A stretch of DNA of 52,316 bases. Source: Pseudonocardia ammonioxydans (GTDB lineage Bacteria > Actinomycetota > Actinomycetes > Mycobacteriales > Pseudonocardiaceae). The translations under genes were made by a program, and so were the position numbers. The notes under the pieces were generated by a model that was not told the origin of the DNA, searched no databases, and saw only the letters and a program-made list of their open reading frames with translations. The DNA is taken from NCBI RefSeq assembly GCF_900115005.1, contig NZ_FOUY01000040.1:1-52316 (forward strand), written 5' to 3'. The first letter of the stretch is position 1; the number at the start of each line of letters is the position of its first letter. Of this stretch, positions 1 to 7,812 are shown in pieces.

Positions 1-1745
1 AACATCGACCGGCCGTCCCCGCCCGGACCGGTGCGGCGCAACGCGTCGGGGACCGGGACCGGGTCCCCGGCCGAGACCTGCACGAGCCCGTACCGGGCCG
101 GTGCATCCAGCACCGCACCGGCCAGCGCGGCCACGAACGCCGGCCGCTCGTCGGCCGCGAGCCCGATCCCGGCCTGGTCGCCGAGGTGTTCGTCGATGGC
201 CGCGGTCAGGTTCCCGACCGTCCAGGTCGCGTACTTGGTCTGCACGGCCGCGACCCCGGACACGAGCGCCTGGTCGACGGTGAACCCCAGCGTCGACAGG
301 CCACGGTCCGCGGCCACCTCGTCCGCTGTGGCCGCCCGCCCTTCGGTGGTGTGGCCGTCGACGGCCTGCGCGGTGGCCGTGTGGAAGGCCTCGATCTCGG
401 CCAGCACCAGGCGGGCGGCCTCGCGGCCGGGCGTGTGGCCGGTCATCCCGGCCGGGCCGGTCATCGTGGCCGCGGCCGGGTGGCCGCCGTTGGCCGCGGC
501 GGCCATCACCCGCTCGTCCACGGCATCCAGCGCGGCCGCCAGCCTGGCCGCCCGGCCCCGCTCCCCGGACGCCCACGCGGCCACTGCGGCCGGACCGGCC
601 AGCCCGGTCTTGGGCTTGCGGGTGTCCTTGACCGCCTGCTCCACCAACGCCCGCTTCGCCCGTGTTCCCGGGGCCCGCCCGTGCCGCGCGGTGTAAGCCT
701 CCACCAGCTCCGCGATCCGCGGCCGCACCTTGTCGTGCGTCCGCGTGCTGGCCGCGGCCAACAGCTCCCGGTCGATCCCGGCGATCTCGCGGGCGACCCC
801 GTCGGGGCGCATCTCGAACACCACACCCAGCTGCTCGGTCAGCAGTTGCTGATAGGCCCGCGTGTAGGCGGTGGCCATCGCGTCTTTGACCGGGCGGAAC
901 GCCTGACCGTCCAACGCCAGGACCCGGCCATCCGCGGTGGCCGCCCGGTTGAGCACCCCGGCGTGCGAGTGCAGCTGCGGCTCCCCGTCCCGGTTGGTGT
1001 GGTGGCCGTAGATGACCGCGGCCAGCCCGGTGGCCGCCTGCCACTCGCCGACCGTCCGCCCGGACGGGCCGCGGCCTTCGTGCCGGCCGGAGCGGACATA
1101 GGCCACGTCCGACTCGGCCGTGGCCAACGCGATCCGCACCGCCTGCTCGTGCGCCGCCCGCACCGTCTCCGCACCCTCGATGTCGCCGGCCGACAGCAGC
1201 GCCGTGTAGTACAGCGACACCGACTTCACCGGCGAGAACGTCACGTCGTAGTAGGCGGTCGGGGTGCGGGTGTTCTTCTTCGCCGAGGTCTCGATCTCGA
1301 ACCGGCGCTCCGCGCTCGCCTCCGGCTCCGCCTTGAGCGCGTCGGCCACAATCTGCGCCGCCGTGCGGAACCGACGCGGCTTCGAACCCAGATACACCGG
1401 GGTCTTCTCCGTCGACCCGTCGACCACGTGCGAGGGGTAGCGCAGCTGCCCGAAGATGGCCCGAACGTCCTCCGCCGTGGCCGTCTCACCGGCGGCCATC
1501 GGCAGCCCCAACGCCTCCAGACCGGACCCGAACCACACCCCGTCCGGCTCCCCGCGTTCGGTCGCCGACTGCAGATACTCCGCCCCGCCGTGGTGCACCT
1601 GAGACCGCTCGAAATCAGGGCCCGCGGGCTCCGCGGTCGGGGCGTCGACACCCTGTTCCGGAGCCTGCTCCGGGCGCGAATCACAGCCGTGGAGCAGGTA
1701 CTCGACAGACCCGGGCGCCATCGCGGTAACGCGCACGACCCCCAT
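1..1745 (-). CDS. MobF (TrwC-type) conjugative relaxase, partial
   Basis: About 581 codons of an open frame that continues beyond the left edge, so the C-terminal part (normally a helicase domain) is missing. The translation has the TrwC relaxase layout: an N-terminal domain starting MGVVRVTAMAPGSVEYLL, then SAKKNTRTPTAYYDVTFSP, then the three-histidine metal motif GHHTNRDGEPQLHSHAGV near residue 248. Relaxases of this family nick oriT, stay covalently bound to the 5' end of the transferred strand, and pilot it into the recipient. The ATG at 1745 was chosen because it begins the conserved N-terminus; a clear Shine-Dalgarno is not visible. Very long frames in other phases overlap this gene but are GC-skew shadows. 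Family call is firm; the exact start is less sure. Confidence 0.9.
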   Translation of the reverse strand, partial: MGVVRVTAMAPGSVEYLLHGCDSRPEQAPEQGVDAPTAEPAGPDFERSQVHHGGAEYLQSATERGEPDGVWFGSGLEALGLPMAAGETATAEDVRAIFGQLRYPSHVVDGSTEKTPVYLGSKPRRFRTAAQIVADALKAEPEASAERRFEIETSAKKNTRTPTAYYDVTFSPVKSVSLYYTALLSAGDIEGAETVRAAHEQAVRIALATAESDVAYVRSGRHEGRGPSGRTVGEWQAATGLAAVIYGHHTNRDGEPQLHSHAGVLNRAATADGRVLALDGQAFRPVKDAMATAYTRAYQQLLTEQLGVVFEMRPDGVAREIAGIDRELLAAASTRTHDKVRPRIAELVEAYTARHGRAPGTRAKRALVEQAVKDTRKPKTGLAGPAAVAAWASGERGRAARLAAALDAVDERVMAAAANGGHPAAATMTGPAGMTGHTPGREAARLVLAEIEAFHTATAQAVDGHTTEGRAATADEVAADRGLSTLGFTVDQALVSGVAAVQTKYATWTVGNLTAAIDEHLGDQAGIGLAADERPAFVAALAGAVLDAPARYGLVQVSAGDPVPVPDALRRTGPGGDGRSM

Positions 1746-2145
1746 GGCAAGAAGGCTACGGGACCGCACCCGCCGCCGGCAAGATCATTTGATGCATAGG
1801 TGTGAGGCTGGAGAAGCAGGGATGGACTGATAGGCAGACGAAAACAGAAAACACCAAACGGTTGGTAGACAGAAGGAGAGGGGAGAACAGGTAACTGCAG
1901 TGACGAACGATGCAGACAAGGCCACGAGTGGAGAGGCAGGGAGGAAGTCGTGCAAGGACGAGAGCGGAGTGAGCACGGACAGTCCGGGACGTCCGGCGGA
2001 GAGATCTGGCCGCCACTGGAGGGCGGCGGTGCGAAGCCGGTGAGGGGGCATCATTTGGTGACCTGACTGGGACGGCGGCAGGCCATATCCTGGGTACCGG
2101 ATAGTCGAGTCGGCAGGCACCAAACAACGTCGGGGGTGGCTCACG
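1746..2145. other. 400-base non-coding gap next to relaxase; candidate oriT
   Basis: No convincing gene. The plus strand is unusually rich in A and G for this window, especially 1801-1920, and holds an imperfect inverted repeat ACCAAACGGTTGGT at 1853-1866. The motif CATTTGRTG occurs near both ends (about 1786 and 2050). It separates the minus-strand relaxase from a plus-strand coiled-coil gene. In TrwC-type plasmids oriT commonly lies beside the relaxase gene, so this is the natural candidate, but no known nic sequence was recognised. Confidence 0.35.
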
Positions 2146-2640
2146 GTGGCGGGGAAGAGCAGGACCAAGAACGACAGGCAGGTCCGGGACCGGGTGGCCG
2201 AGCTGGCGGCGGCCCGGGATCGGCTCGACGCCGAAGAGGCCGAGCGCCGGCGACGCGAGGATGAGGCGTTCGAGCGCTACGCCCGCGCGGACGCCGACGC
2301 CGTCCAGGTCGCGGCGGAGCGCGACACGGCGCTCGCCGACCTCGAGGCACAGGCGCAGCGCGTACGCGATGACGCCGACACCCGGCTCGGCGAGATCGAG
2401 CAGCGGCAGCGCGAGATCCTCGCCGAGCTCCACGGCGCCGGCCGCAAGGCCGACGACTTGGCCACGGTGTTTGGGCTTGCGGTCAAGCGCGTCCGGACTC
2501 TGCTGCGGCAGGCGCGGCCCCCGGCCGCGCCTGCCGCTCCGGTGGCCACGCCGCAGGCGGTGGCCGCCAGCGATTCGGCAGCGCCGGACACCCCGGCGGC
2601 CGCAACGTCGACGGATCCGGCAGAGCAGGCACGTGGCTGA
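2146..2640 (+). CDS. Small coiled-coil protein beside the relaxase
   Basis: A 164-residue protein starting at GTG with a purine-rich stretch (CGGGGGTGG) ahead of it. Residues about 8-110 are a charged, heptad-like helix rich in E, R, A and Q. A short segment then looks like a helix-turn-helix (GRKADDLATVFGLAVKRVRTLLRQ), followed by an Ala/Pro/Thr-rich disordered tail. I do not recognise a named family. Diverging from the relaxase across the putative oriT, it could be a DNA-binding accessory of the relaxosome or a silencer of the region; this is inference from position only. Confidence 0.7.
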   Translation: MAGKSRTKNDRQVRDRVAELAAARDRLDAEEAERRRREDEAFERYARADADAVQVAAERDTALADLEAQAQRVRDDADTRLGEIEQRQREILAELHGAGRKADDLATVFGLAVKRVRTLLRQARPPAAPAAPVATPQAVAASDSAAPDTPAAATSTDPAEQARG

Positions 2641-2746
2641 CTCGGTGACCGCGGCACCGGGGCGGGCCACCACCGTCCTGGTCGCGCGGAAGGACTGTGC
2701 CGCCGTAGGCGGGTCCGCCGAACGCTCGGCCCGGCGCGGGCCCTGA
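2633..2746 (+). CDS. Possible 37-residue peptide coupled to the upstream gene
   Basis: A GTG start overlaps the end of the preceding gene (sequence GTGGCTGA), giving a short basic protein with one Cys. The overlap suggests translational coupling, but length and composition alone do not prove coding. Confidence 0.25.
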   Translation: MADSVTAAPGRATTVLVARKDCAAVGGSAERSARRGP

Positions 2747-2868
2747 GCGCCTCGCGTCCCCGCCGGCGGCGGGGGGACCGGATCCGCCGGCGGACCCGTG
2801 GTGCGGCGACAGCGTGCCGCCGACCGACCGGCCCGGGGGGCTCGTTCTGCGTCGGCCGGGCACACGAC

Positions 2869-2898
2869 AAAGGGGCCCCGCCGTGGCGGGGCCCCTTT
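2869..2898. terminator. Strong bidirectional hairpin terminator
   Basis: A 14-bp perfect inverted repeat (AAAGGGGCCCCGCC and its complement) with a two-base centre, followed by T-rich bases on each strand. It sits between the convergent plus-strand coiled-coil gene and the minus-strand gene ending at 2913, where a shared terminator is expected. Confidence 0.8.
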
Positions 2899-2912
2899 CT
2901 CGGTGGTGCGGG

Positions 2913-3734
2913 TCAGGCGGGCTGGCGGGCGTGCCAGTCGGACACGGTGAACCTGTCCGCGGTGCGCAGGCACCGCCAGTCGCGGTTGAGCCGGGCGTTG
3001 CGCGCGGCCGGGGTCGCCGACGTGGCGGCGATGTACTCGCAGCGCGCGATCAGGACCTCGGCCCGGGTCGCGGTGGCAGTCCGGATCGCCACTCCGGCTG
3101 TGCCGTCCTCGCGGCAGTCCTCGCACAGCCCGTCGTCGTGGCTGCGCTGCTGATCGCGGGTCGACCGCTCGACCCCGCACGCCACGCACGGCAGCCCCCG
3201 CATGGGCGGCACGGCGGCGAGGTCGTAGTCGAGCTGCTGGTAATCCGACTGCTCGTCGGTGTCCTCGGCCGGGTCGACCCGCTCGTCAAAGTAGCGCCGC
3301 GACGCGGTGTCGTTGTCGGTGGCGCGCTGGCTGCGCCGCGGCTGCGGGGTGCCCTGGCGGGTGACCACCGCGCCCGGTCGGCGGCGGGCGTACTCGCGCC
3401 GCTCCGCCCGGGTGGCCTGTGCCATCCGCTCGGCCTGCGTGGCAGCCTCCGCGCGGCGCTCCGCGTGCGGCACGCACGCGAGCACCAGGGCGCGGCCGTC
3501 CTCGTCGCTGACCTTCCACAGGTGCCGAAGCCGCGGAACCGCTACCGCCGGGTGGGTCTCCAGGGCGGCGAGGATGTCGCCCAGCAGCGCGCGGGTGGTC
3601 ACCGTCGCCGTGTCGGCGAGCCGCGCGGTACGGCGTCGCGCCTCGCGCGTCGCGCCCGCCGCAATCAGGTCGGCCACCTGGCCCATCTCCTCGGCAGCGT
3701 CGATCGTGGTGGTTTCGGCGGTCTGGGTGTTCAT
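2913..3734 (-). CDS. Unknown protein with a C-terminal zinc-ribbon-like motif
   Basis: A 273-residue protein, MNTQTAETTTIDAAEEMG onward. The start at 3734 has a good Shine-Dalgarno (GAAGGAG, ten bases upstream); the frame stays open further upstream but that part reads as low-complexity shadow. Residues about 15-110 are predicted helical and rich in Ala, Arg and Glu. Near residue 190 there is CVACG and then CEDCRED about 20 residues later, a plausible zinc-binding pair. Family not recognised. It is the first gene of the minus-strand series beyond the putative oriT and has folded element 1 directly upstream. Confidence 0.7.
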   Translation of the reverse strand: MNTQTAETTTIDAAEEMGQVADLIAAGATREARRRTARLADTATVTTRALLGDILAALETHPAVAVPRLRHLWKVSDEDGRALVLACVPHAERRAEAATQAERMAQATRAERREYARRRPGAVVTRQGTPQPRRSQRATDNDTASRRYFDERVDPAEDTDEQSDYQQLDYDLAAVPPMRGLPCVACGVERSTRDQQRSHDDGLCEDCREDGTAGVAIRTATATRAEVLIARCEYIAATSATPAARNARLNRDWRCLRTADRFTVSDWHARQPA

Positions 3735-3770
3735 CGTGCCTGCACTCCTTCGCTGGCCGGTTGGTCGGTA

Positions 3771-3954
3771 GCGGGTGGGCTTGTCGGCCCGTGATGGGTA
3801 GCGGGCGTTGCCCCGCTGCCGCTTCGCGGCGGTTGCACGGCCTCCGAGGCTCGACGTCAAGGGCAGCCCGAAGGGCTGTCGCCGAAGGCGACGCGGAGCG
3901 CCCTTGATGTTGAGTGAGGCCGTGCTTAGCTTTAGGGCCGACAGGCCCATCCGC
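3771..3954 (+). other. Folded element 1 (multi-branched inverted repeats)
   Basis: Nested pairing on the plus strand. P1: 3771-3790 with 3935-3954, 20 bp including two G-T pairs. P2: GCACGGCCTC 3835-3844 with 3916-3925, 10 bp perfect. P3: 3852-3864 with 3900-3912, 13 bp with two G-T pairs. Hairpins AGCCC-GAA-GGGCT (3865-3877) and GTCGCC-GAA-GGCGAC (3878-3892) lie inside P3. Another hairpin (AGCGGG with CCCGCT, 3800-3817) lies between P1 and P2. The element ends 36 bases upstream of the start codon at 3734. Its central core recurs in the element at 10221-10388. Confidence 0.75.
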
Positions 3955-4257
3955 CCCGCCGCAGGCGGGTCCCTCGGGGTTCTCGGCCCGCCGCGGCCTT
4001 GAGCGGCCCCACGCCACCGCCGCCCGCCCGCGCCGGCCGAGATCCCGGCCTGGTCTGGCGCGCGGCCCGGTAGGGCCGATGGCCGCGCCCCGGCGCGGCC
4101 GCTCTCCTCGAGCCCGGCCCCGGTGGCGTACCTGACCGGGTACCGGCGGGTCGCTCCCGGTGTCACCTACCGGCCCGGTTTCGCGGCCGGGCGTGGATCG
4201 CTGGCGGGCGCCGCCGCCGGCGCGGGCCGCGGCCTCTACGGCGCCGGGTCGGTGCCC
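3955..4257. other. 303 bases without a supported gene
   Basis: Very GC-rich with several short inverted repeats, among them CCGCCGCAGGCGG at 3956-3968. Open frames here lack start signals and natural composition. It may be the upstream part of the leader of the 2913-3734 gene, or 3' untranslated sequence of the gene ending at 4258. Confidence 0.4.
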
Positions 4258-4554
4258 TCACCGGCGGTGATGCTCAGGCATCTCGACGATCTCGTCGCGA
4301 CGGGAGTCCCAGGCGGTGCAGTGCACCCGTGACCGCCCCGCCCGCGGCCCGGTGAGGTCGACCTCGACCAGGGCGAAATCCGAGAACGGGATCACCGCCC
4401 AGGCCGCTTCCCCGGTCAAGACTTCCTCGACCCGGTACTGGCAGTCCCGGTAGCCGCTGCGGTAGATCCCCCCGACCCGGCGGGGCCCGATCGCGGCCCG
4501 CGTCACCTGGTCCAGCTCGCCGAGCTGGTCGCTGCCCTTCGCTGCTGATGCCAT
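4258..4554 (-). CDS. Unknown 98-residue protein
   Basis: ATG at 4554 has a strong Shine-Dalgarno (GGAGGAG) at suitable spacing. The protein (MASAAKGSDQLGELDQ onward) alternates short strands such as AWAVIPFSDFALVEVDL and looks like a small beta-rich domain with two Cys. No family recognised. Preceded by folded element 2. Confidence 0.7.
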   Translation of the reverse strand: MASAAKGSDQLGELDQVTRAAIGPRRVGGIYRSGYRDCQYRVEEVLTGEAAWAVIPFSDFALVEVDLTGPRAGRSRVHCTAWDSRRDEIVEMPEHHRR

Positions 4555-4595
4555 CGTGGCTGCTCCTCCGGTGTCCGCGCGCCACCGACGCGCGA

Positions 4596-4659
4596 GCTCG
4601 GGCCCGGCAGGGCCTGTCGCCGCGCTCTACGCGGCGTTGCTACGGCGCAGGGGCCCGCC
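4596..4659 (+). other. Folded element 2 (short, related core)
   Basis: GGCCC-GGCA-GGGCC (4601-4614) is followed by TGTCGC and a hairpin CGCCGCG/CGCGGCG (4618-4636). This matches the order AGCCC-loop-GGGCT-GTCGC-loop-GCGAC seen in elements 1 and 6. CTCGGGCCC on the left can close against GGGCCCGCCGAG on the right with a three-base bulge. It lies about 40 bases upstream of the gene starting at 4554. The relation is weaker than for the others. Confidence 0.45.
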
Positions 4660-4673
4660 GAGGGCGGGCCCCT
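4649..4673. terminator. Hairpin after the 4687-4878 gene
   Basis: AGGGGCCCGCC (4649-4659) and GGCGGGCCCCT (4663-4673) form an 11-bp perfect stem with a three-base loop, 13 bases past the stop codon of the minus-strand gene ending at 4687. It overlaps the right edge of element 2, so the two structures could be alternatives. Confidence 0.6.
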
Positions 4674-4686
4674 TGCGGGGCCTCCC

Positions 4687-4878
4687 TCAGAAGGCCGGCT
4701 CCTCGTCGCCGTAGCTGCCGACCGCCGGCTCCTGCCCGCCGAGCAGCTCGTCCTCGGCGAGATCGGCGGCGATCTCTGCTTCACGCCGGGTCAGAGCCGG
4801 CACGTCTGTCCCGGCGTAGACGTGGTGCCCCAGGACGGGGCTGAACTCGATGGCGCTGGAAGTGGTGACCGTGCTCAT
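4687..4878 (-). CDS. Unknown 63-residue acidic protein
   Basis: MSTVTTSSAIEFSPVLGHHV onward, acidic, with one helical segment (RREAEIAADLAEDELLGG). The Shine-Dalgarno GGAGG lies 6 bases before the ATG and is inside the terminal helix of folded element 3 (arm 4881-4906), so folding of that helix in an mRNA would hide the ribosome site. No family recognised. Confidence 0.65.
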   Translation of the reverse strand: MSTVTTSSAIEFSPVLGHHVYAGTDVPALTRREAEIAADLAEDELLGGQEPAVGSYGDEEPAF

Positions 4879-4880
4879 CT

Positions 4881-5241
4881 GGGCCTCCGGTGGTCGGTGC
4901 GGCTGGAACGCGGCGCAGCCTCAGCACGCCCGTGCCGGGGTCCCGAAGGGACGTCGGGGAGCCGGTGCTGGCCCGTGCGGGTGAGACCGCCTCCCGACCC
5001 CGAACCAGCCCGGCCCGGCACCCGCCCGGATCGCGCTCGCGCCGGCCGGGGAGCAGCACCGGTGACCACGCAGCCGACCGGGGCGACCGCACCGGACCGG
5101 GAAGGAGGAAGCCGACCCGCACGCCGAGCGACACCCACGGGCGGTATCACCCGCACGGGTCGGCGGCGGCTCATCGGCGCTCGCCCCGGTGCGGGTGTGC
5201 TGACCTCCGGGCGATCCAGCCGTGCCGACCACCGGAGGCCC
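4881..5241 (+). other. Folded element 3 (large, three nested long helices)
   Basis: P1: 4881-4906 with 5216-5241, 26 bp, no mismatch, two G-T pairs on the plus strand. P2: 4922-4940 with 5184-5202, 19 bp including three G-T pairs. P3: 4972-4991 with 5140-5159, 19 of 20 paired. GTCCCGAAGGGAC forms a small hairpin between P2 and P3. GCGGCTCATCG at 5166-5176 is a conserved unpaired segment. The P3 loop (about 148 bases) is variable. P1 begins two bases before the start codon of the gene at 4878. Elements 3 and 4 share an identical stretch of 39 bases at 4894-4932 and 7396-7434. Confidence 0.85.
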
Positions 5242-5458
5242 CACCCCGCACCGCTGGCCACCCACGGTGCTCACCGGCACCGTGCTGGCGACGATCGCCA
5301 CCCGACCGGCACCGTGCTGGTGATCGCCCCGGTGCCCGCCGGCACCGGTGGCTCACGGGTCCTCGCCGAGTTCCTCGTCCCCTCCCAGCCCGTACTCTGC
5401 CCGGCCGGCCTGTCGCCGACGCTGCTGTGCACGGGACCGATCGCGGCGTGGGCAGGGT
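5242..5458. other. 217 bases between element 3 and the dprA-like gene
   Basis: No secure gene. On the minus strand one phase from inside the dprA end reads to a stop near 5359 with a natural-looking tail (AEYGLGGDEELGEDP) but no good start codon. Repeated ACCGGCACCGTGCTGG units occur at about 5274-5320. Confidence 0.3.
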
Positions 5459-6412
5459 TCAGGCCCCGGCGATGGCCGTGGTCTCGGCGGCTGGTTCGAG
5501 TGCCTCGAGCACATCGGCGGCGCGGGTGACCAGCGTCGCGCCCTGCCGGATCAGCCGGTGTGGGCCGACCGAGCACGCCGAGCTGGTCGCCCCGGGCACG
5601 GCCAGGACCGGGAGACCGAGCCCGGCCGCGGCCGCGGCGATGTGCAGGGCTCCGGAGCGTGCTGCGGCCTCGACGACCACGGTGGCGTCCCCGAGCGCGG
5701 CCAGCAGCCGGTGCCGGGCCAGCGCGTGGTGCCGACCCGGCGTCGTGCCAGGCGGCAGCGCAGACACCAGCAGCCCGGTCTCGGCGATCCGGGCGAGCAG
5801 GGCGTCGTGCGCGGCCGGGTAGACCCGGTCGATACCGCAGCCCAGCACGGCCACCGTGGTGCCGTGCGCGGCCAGGGCGCCGCGCACCGCGGCGGCGTCG
5901 ATCCCGAAACCGGCGCCGGTCACGACTGTGCGGCCGGCGGCGGCAAGCTCGCCGGCGAGGTCGGCAGCCACGTGAGCACCCAAGCTGGTGGCCGCGCGGG
6001 ATCCGGTCAGCGTGATCGAGGGTCCGGCGAGGATCTCCAGCGCGGCGTGGCCGCGCACCCACAACCCGACGGCCCCGGCCCCGCCCGCGCGGGCGGGCCA
6101 CTGCGGTTCGTCCTCGGGGATCAGCAGCCGGGCGCCGCACCGGGCGGCGGCCTCACCGTCGACAGCCGCCGCGGCCGCCGCGGCCCGCACCCGCGCCCGG
6201 GGCAGGTGCGCGGCCAGCGCCTCGGGGATGTCTCCGTTGCAGAGCTGCTCGGCCGCGGCGAGCGCCCCCGCCCGGGCGATGAACTGCTCCAGACCAGGGG
6301 CCGCGGGCTGGTCGACCAGCCGCATCAGGAACGCGCGCGCCGCGCGCAGCTCGGCCAACGGGTCCGGACCAGACGTCGGGGCGGGAATCGACGGGCGAGT
6401 GGGAGTGAACAT
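5459..6412 (-). CDS. DprA/Smf-like single-stranded DNA-binding protein
   Basis: A 317-residue protein. Residues about 125-290 are a Rossmann-like DprA domain: ITLTGSRAATSLG, then VVTGAGFGIDAAAVRGAL, VAVLGCGIDRVYPAAH, then VVVEAAARSGALHIAAAAAG and PVLAVPG. The usual FPxRN segment is altered to GRHHALARHR. DprA proteins bind incoming ssDNA and load RecA. In a transfer region this could protect or process the transferred strand in the recipient. The N-terminal 120 residues are helical. Like its neighbours it points back to the putative oriT. Chromosomal dprA usually sits beside an ICE/competence locus or topA, which is absent here. Confidence 0.8.
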   Translation of the reverse strand: MFTPTRPSIPAPTSGPDPLAELRAARAFLMRLVDQPAAPGLEQFIARAGALAAAEQLCNGDIPEALAAHLPRARVRAAAAAAAVDGEAAARCGARLLIPEDEPQWPARAGGAGAVGLWVRGHAALEILAGPSITLTGSRAATSLGAHVAADLAGELAAAGRTVVTGAGFGIDAAAVRGALAAHGTTVAVLGCGIDRVYPAAHDALLARIAETGLLVSALPPGTTPGRHHALARHRLLAALGDATVVVEAAARSGALHIAAAAAGLGLPVLAVPGATSSACSVGPHRLIRQGATLVTRAADVLEALEPAAETTAIAGA

Positions 6413-6453
6413 CAGGGCACCTCGCAGGACTGCAGGGGATGGGTGGCATGGGG

Positions 6454-6489
6454 CGTGCCCCGCCGGTGATGTCTCACCGCCGGGGCACG
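6454..6489. terminator. 16-bp hairpin with one mismatch
   Basis: CGTGCCCCGCCGGTGA (6454-6469) pairs with 6474-6489 across a four-base loop, one mismatch. It lies between the stop of the gene ending at 6516 and the dprA-like start at 6412, consistent with a terminator of the upstream gene. Confidence 0.6.
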
Positions 6490-6515
6490 CGCGGGGGCCG
6501 GTTTCGCTGATCTGG

Positions 6516-7031
6516 TCAGCGTTCGGGCTCGAGGTCGAGGTCGTGCGCGGCTTCGCGCTCGGCCAGCTCGCGCAGAGCGAGGCTGGTGTGTAGGTGCTGC
6601 TCGTCGGCGATCTGGCGGCGGGGATCGCCGCCGTCGTAGCCGGTGTCGCCGGCCGCCTCGCGCTGTTCGGCTTCGGCGAGGGCCTGCTCGGCGTGGTGCA
6701 CTGCCGCCTTGGCGTGGCAGATCGCGTTCAACGTGGGCAGCGACCGGTCGCCTCCGTGGTCGCGGGCGTCGCGGGCGGCCATCAGGTCGTCGTGGGCGTC
6801 GTCGAGTGCGGCCGTGGCGCGGCCGACGGCCGGGGCGCGGAACGATCCGTCGGCCATCAGGCCCAGGTCGTGCACGGCGTTGGCCTCGTACCATTCGCCG
6901 GGCATGATGTCGCCGTAGTAGTAGCCCGACCCGGGCGAGGTCTCCTCGCCGTCGGTGATGCCGAGTTCGATCATGCGGGCGTCGATCTTCTCGCCCAGGT
7001 GGTCCCACCCGGGTGCGCTGGTGTCGATCAT
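6516..7031 (-). CDS. Unknown 171-residue acidic protein
   Basis: MIDTSAPGWDHLGEKIDARM onward; start supported by CAGGAG upstream. Residues 20-60 contain SGYYYGDIMPGEWYEAN; residues 70-170 are a charged helical region with many Ala, Glu, Asp and His, probably coiled coil. Theoretical pI is clearly acidic, as in many DNA-mimic or establishment proteins, but no motif supports a specific role. Family not recognised. Confidence 0.65.
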   Translation of the reverse strand: MIDTSAPGWDHLGEKIDARMIELGITDGEETSPGSGYYYGDIMPGEWYEANAVHDLGLMADGSFRAPAVGRATAALDDAHDDLMAARDARDHGGDRSLPTLNAICHAKAAVHHAEQALAEAEQREAAGDTGYDGGDPRRQIADEQHLHTSLALRELAEREAAHDLDLEPER

Positions 7032-7083
7032 CGGAGTGGCTCCTGTTCGTTGTGAGGGCCGCGCGCCACCGCGCGCGGGCAGT

Positions 7084-7116
7084 CACGGCCCGGCCCCGGT
7101 GTGGGGCCGGGCCGTG
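7084..7116. terminator. 14-bp perfect hairpin
   Basis: CACGGCCCGGCCCC (7084-7097) and its exact complement (7103-7116) around GGTGT. It sits 13 bases past the end of the minus-strand gene stopping at 7130. Confidence 0.7.
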
Positions 7117-7129
7117 CGATGGCGGGTGG

Positions 7130-7372
7130 TCAGGCTTCGGGCTCGTCCTGCTCGGGCTCGGCCTCGGTGATGGTGATGTTGTGCGCGGTCGGGATCAGCA
7201 GGGCGCTGGTGATCCGGTGCTCGCCGGCGCAGTCCGGGCACGGCACGACCTCACCGGCCTCGTGTGCGCCGGGGACGATGCCCCCGCCGTCGGCGCAGCC
7301 GTCAGCGAACTCGACCAGGGTGTGGTCGTCACTGAGCAGCAACCCGTTCTCGATGCGGAACTTCTCGGCCAT
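7130..7372 (-). CDS. Unknown 80-residue protein with a CxxC motif
   Basis: MAEKFRIENGLLLSDDHTLV onward. The ATG at 7372 has GGAGG ten bases upstream. It contains CADGGG and CPDCAGEHR, so a single Cys pair with extra His could bind zinc, and ends in an acidic tail (EAEPEQDEPEA). Folded element 4 lies directly upstream. Family not recognised. Confidence 0.65.
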   Translation of the reverse strand: MAEKFRIENGLLLSDDHTLVEFADGCADGGGIVPGAHEAGEVVPCPDCAGEHRITSALLIPTAHNITITEAEPEQDEPEA

Positions 7373-7385
7373 CTCGGATACCTCC

Positions 7386-7749
7386 GTGTGCTCGGTCGGT
7401 GCGGCTGGAACGCGGCGCAGCCTCAGCACGCCCGGGCCGGGGTCCCGGTAGGGACGGCGGGGATCTGGTGCTGGCCCGACCGGTGTGAGACCGCCCGGCG
7501 TGCCCACGGCGCACCCGCCCCACCCACCCCGGGGTGCACACGCGGCCACGGCCGGCACCGGAGGGCAGGTGGAGCCCACGCCCACGGGGCACGGCCAGGC
7601 CGGGGTCGGGGACCGGCATACCGGCACCGGCCGCCCCCGGGAACCGATCAGGCGGTCTCACCCGGGCGGGTCGGCGGCGGATCATCGGCGCTCGCCCCGG
7701 CCCGGGTGTGCTGACCTTCGGGCGGTCCAGTCACACCGACCGAGCACAC
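7386..7749 (+). other. Folded element 4 (close relative of element 3)
   Basis: P1: 7386-7408 with 7727-7749, 23 positions with one C-A mismatch and one G-T pair. P2: 7424-7442 with 7695-7713, 19 bp with one G-T pair. P3: 7475-7495 with 7651-7670, 19 bp with one bulge and one mismatch. GCGGATCATCG at 7677-7687 is the conserved unpaired segment. Between P2 and P3 is GTCCCGGTAGGGAC, a hairpin as in element 3. P2 and P3 differ from element 3 at paired positions while keeping pairing. The element ends 13 bases before the start codon at 7372. Confidence 0.85.
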
Positions 7750-7812
7750 CCCCAGGGGACCCACCCCTGAGCCGCACCCCGCCGGATGCGGGTAGCTGGT
7801 CACCGCATCAGA

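Noticed and set aside
186..1799. 537-codon plus-strand open frame opposite the relaxase
   Set aside because: It is the antisense shadow of the relaxase: the product is repetitive in Arg, Gly and Pro, whereas the minus-strand frame shows the three-His TrwC motif.
3771..3954. Element 1 as a pair of ordinary terminators
   Set aside because: The arms are nested over 180 bases with internal hairpins and match element 6 in order; simple terminators would be short single hairpins without a shared core.
4881..5241. Known riboswitch, T-box or group II intron
   Set aside because: No recognised core (no T-box sequence, no domain V hairpin, no cobalamin or TPP motifs), and the wobble bias points to the strand opposite to the genes.
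4822..5822. Long frames across folded element 3
   Set aside because: Composition is random for GC-rich DNA and the frames cross the paired arms; the folded element explains the sequence better.
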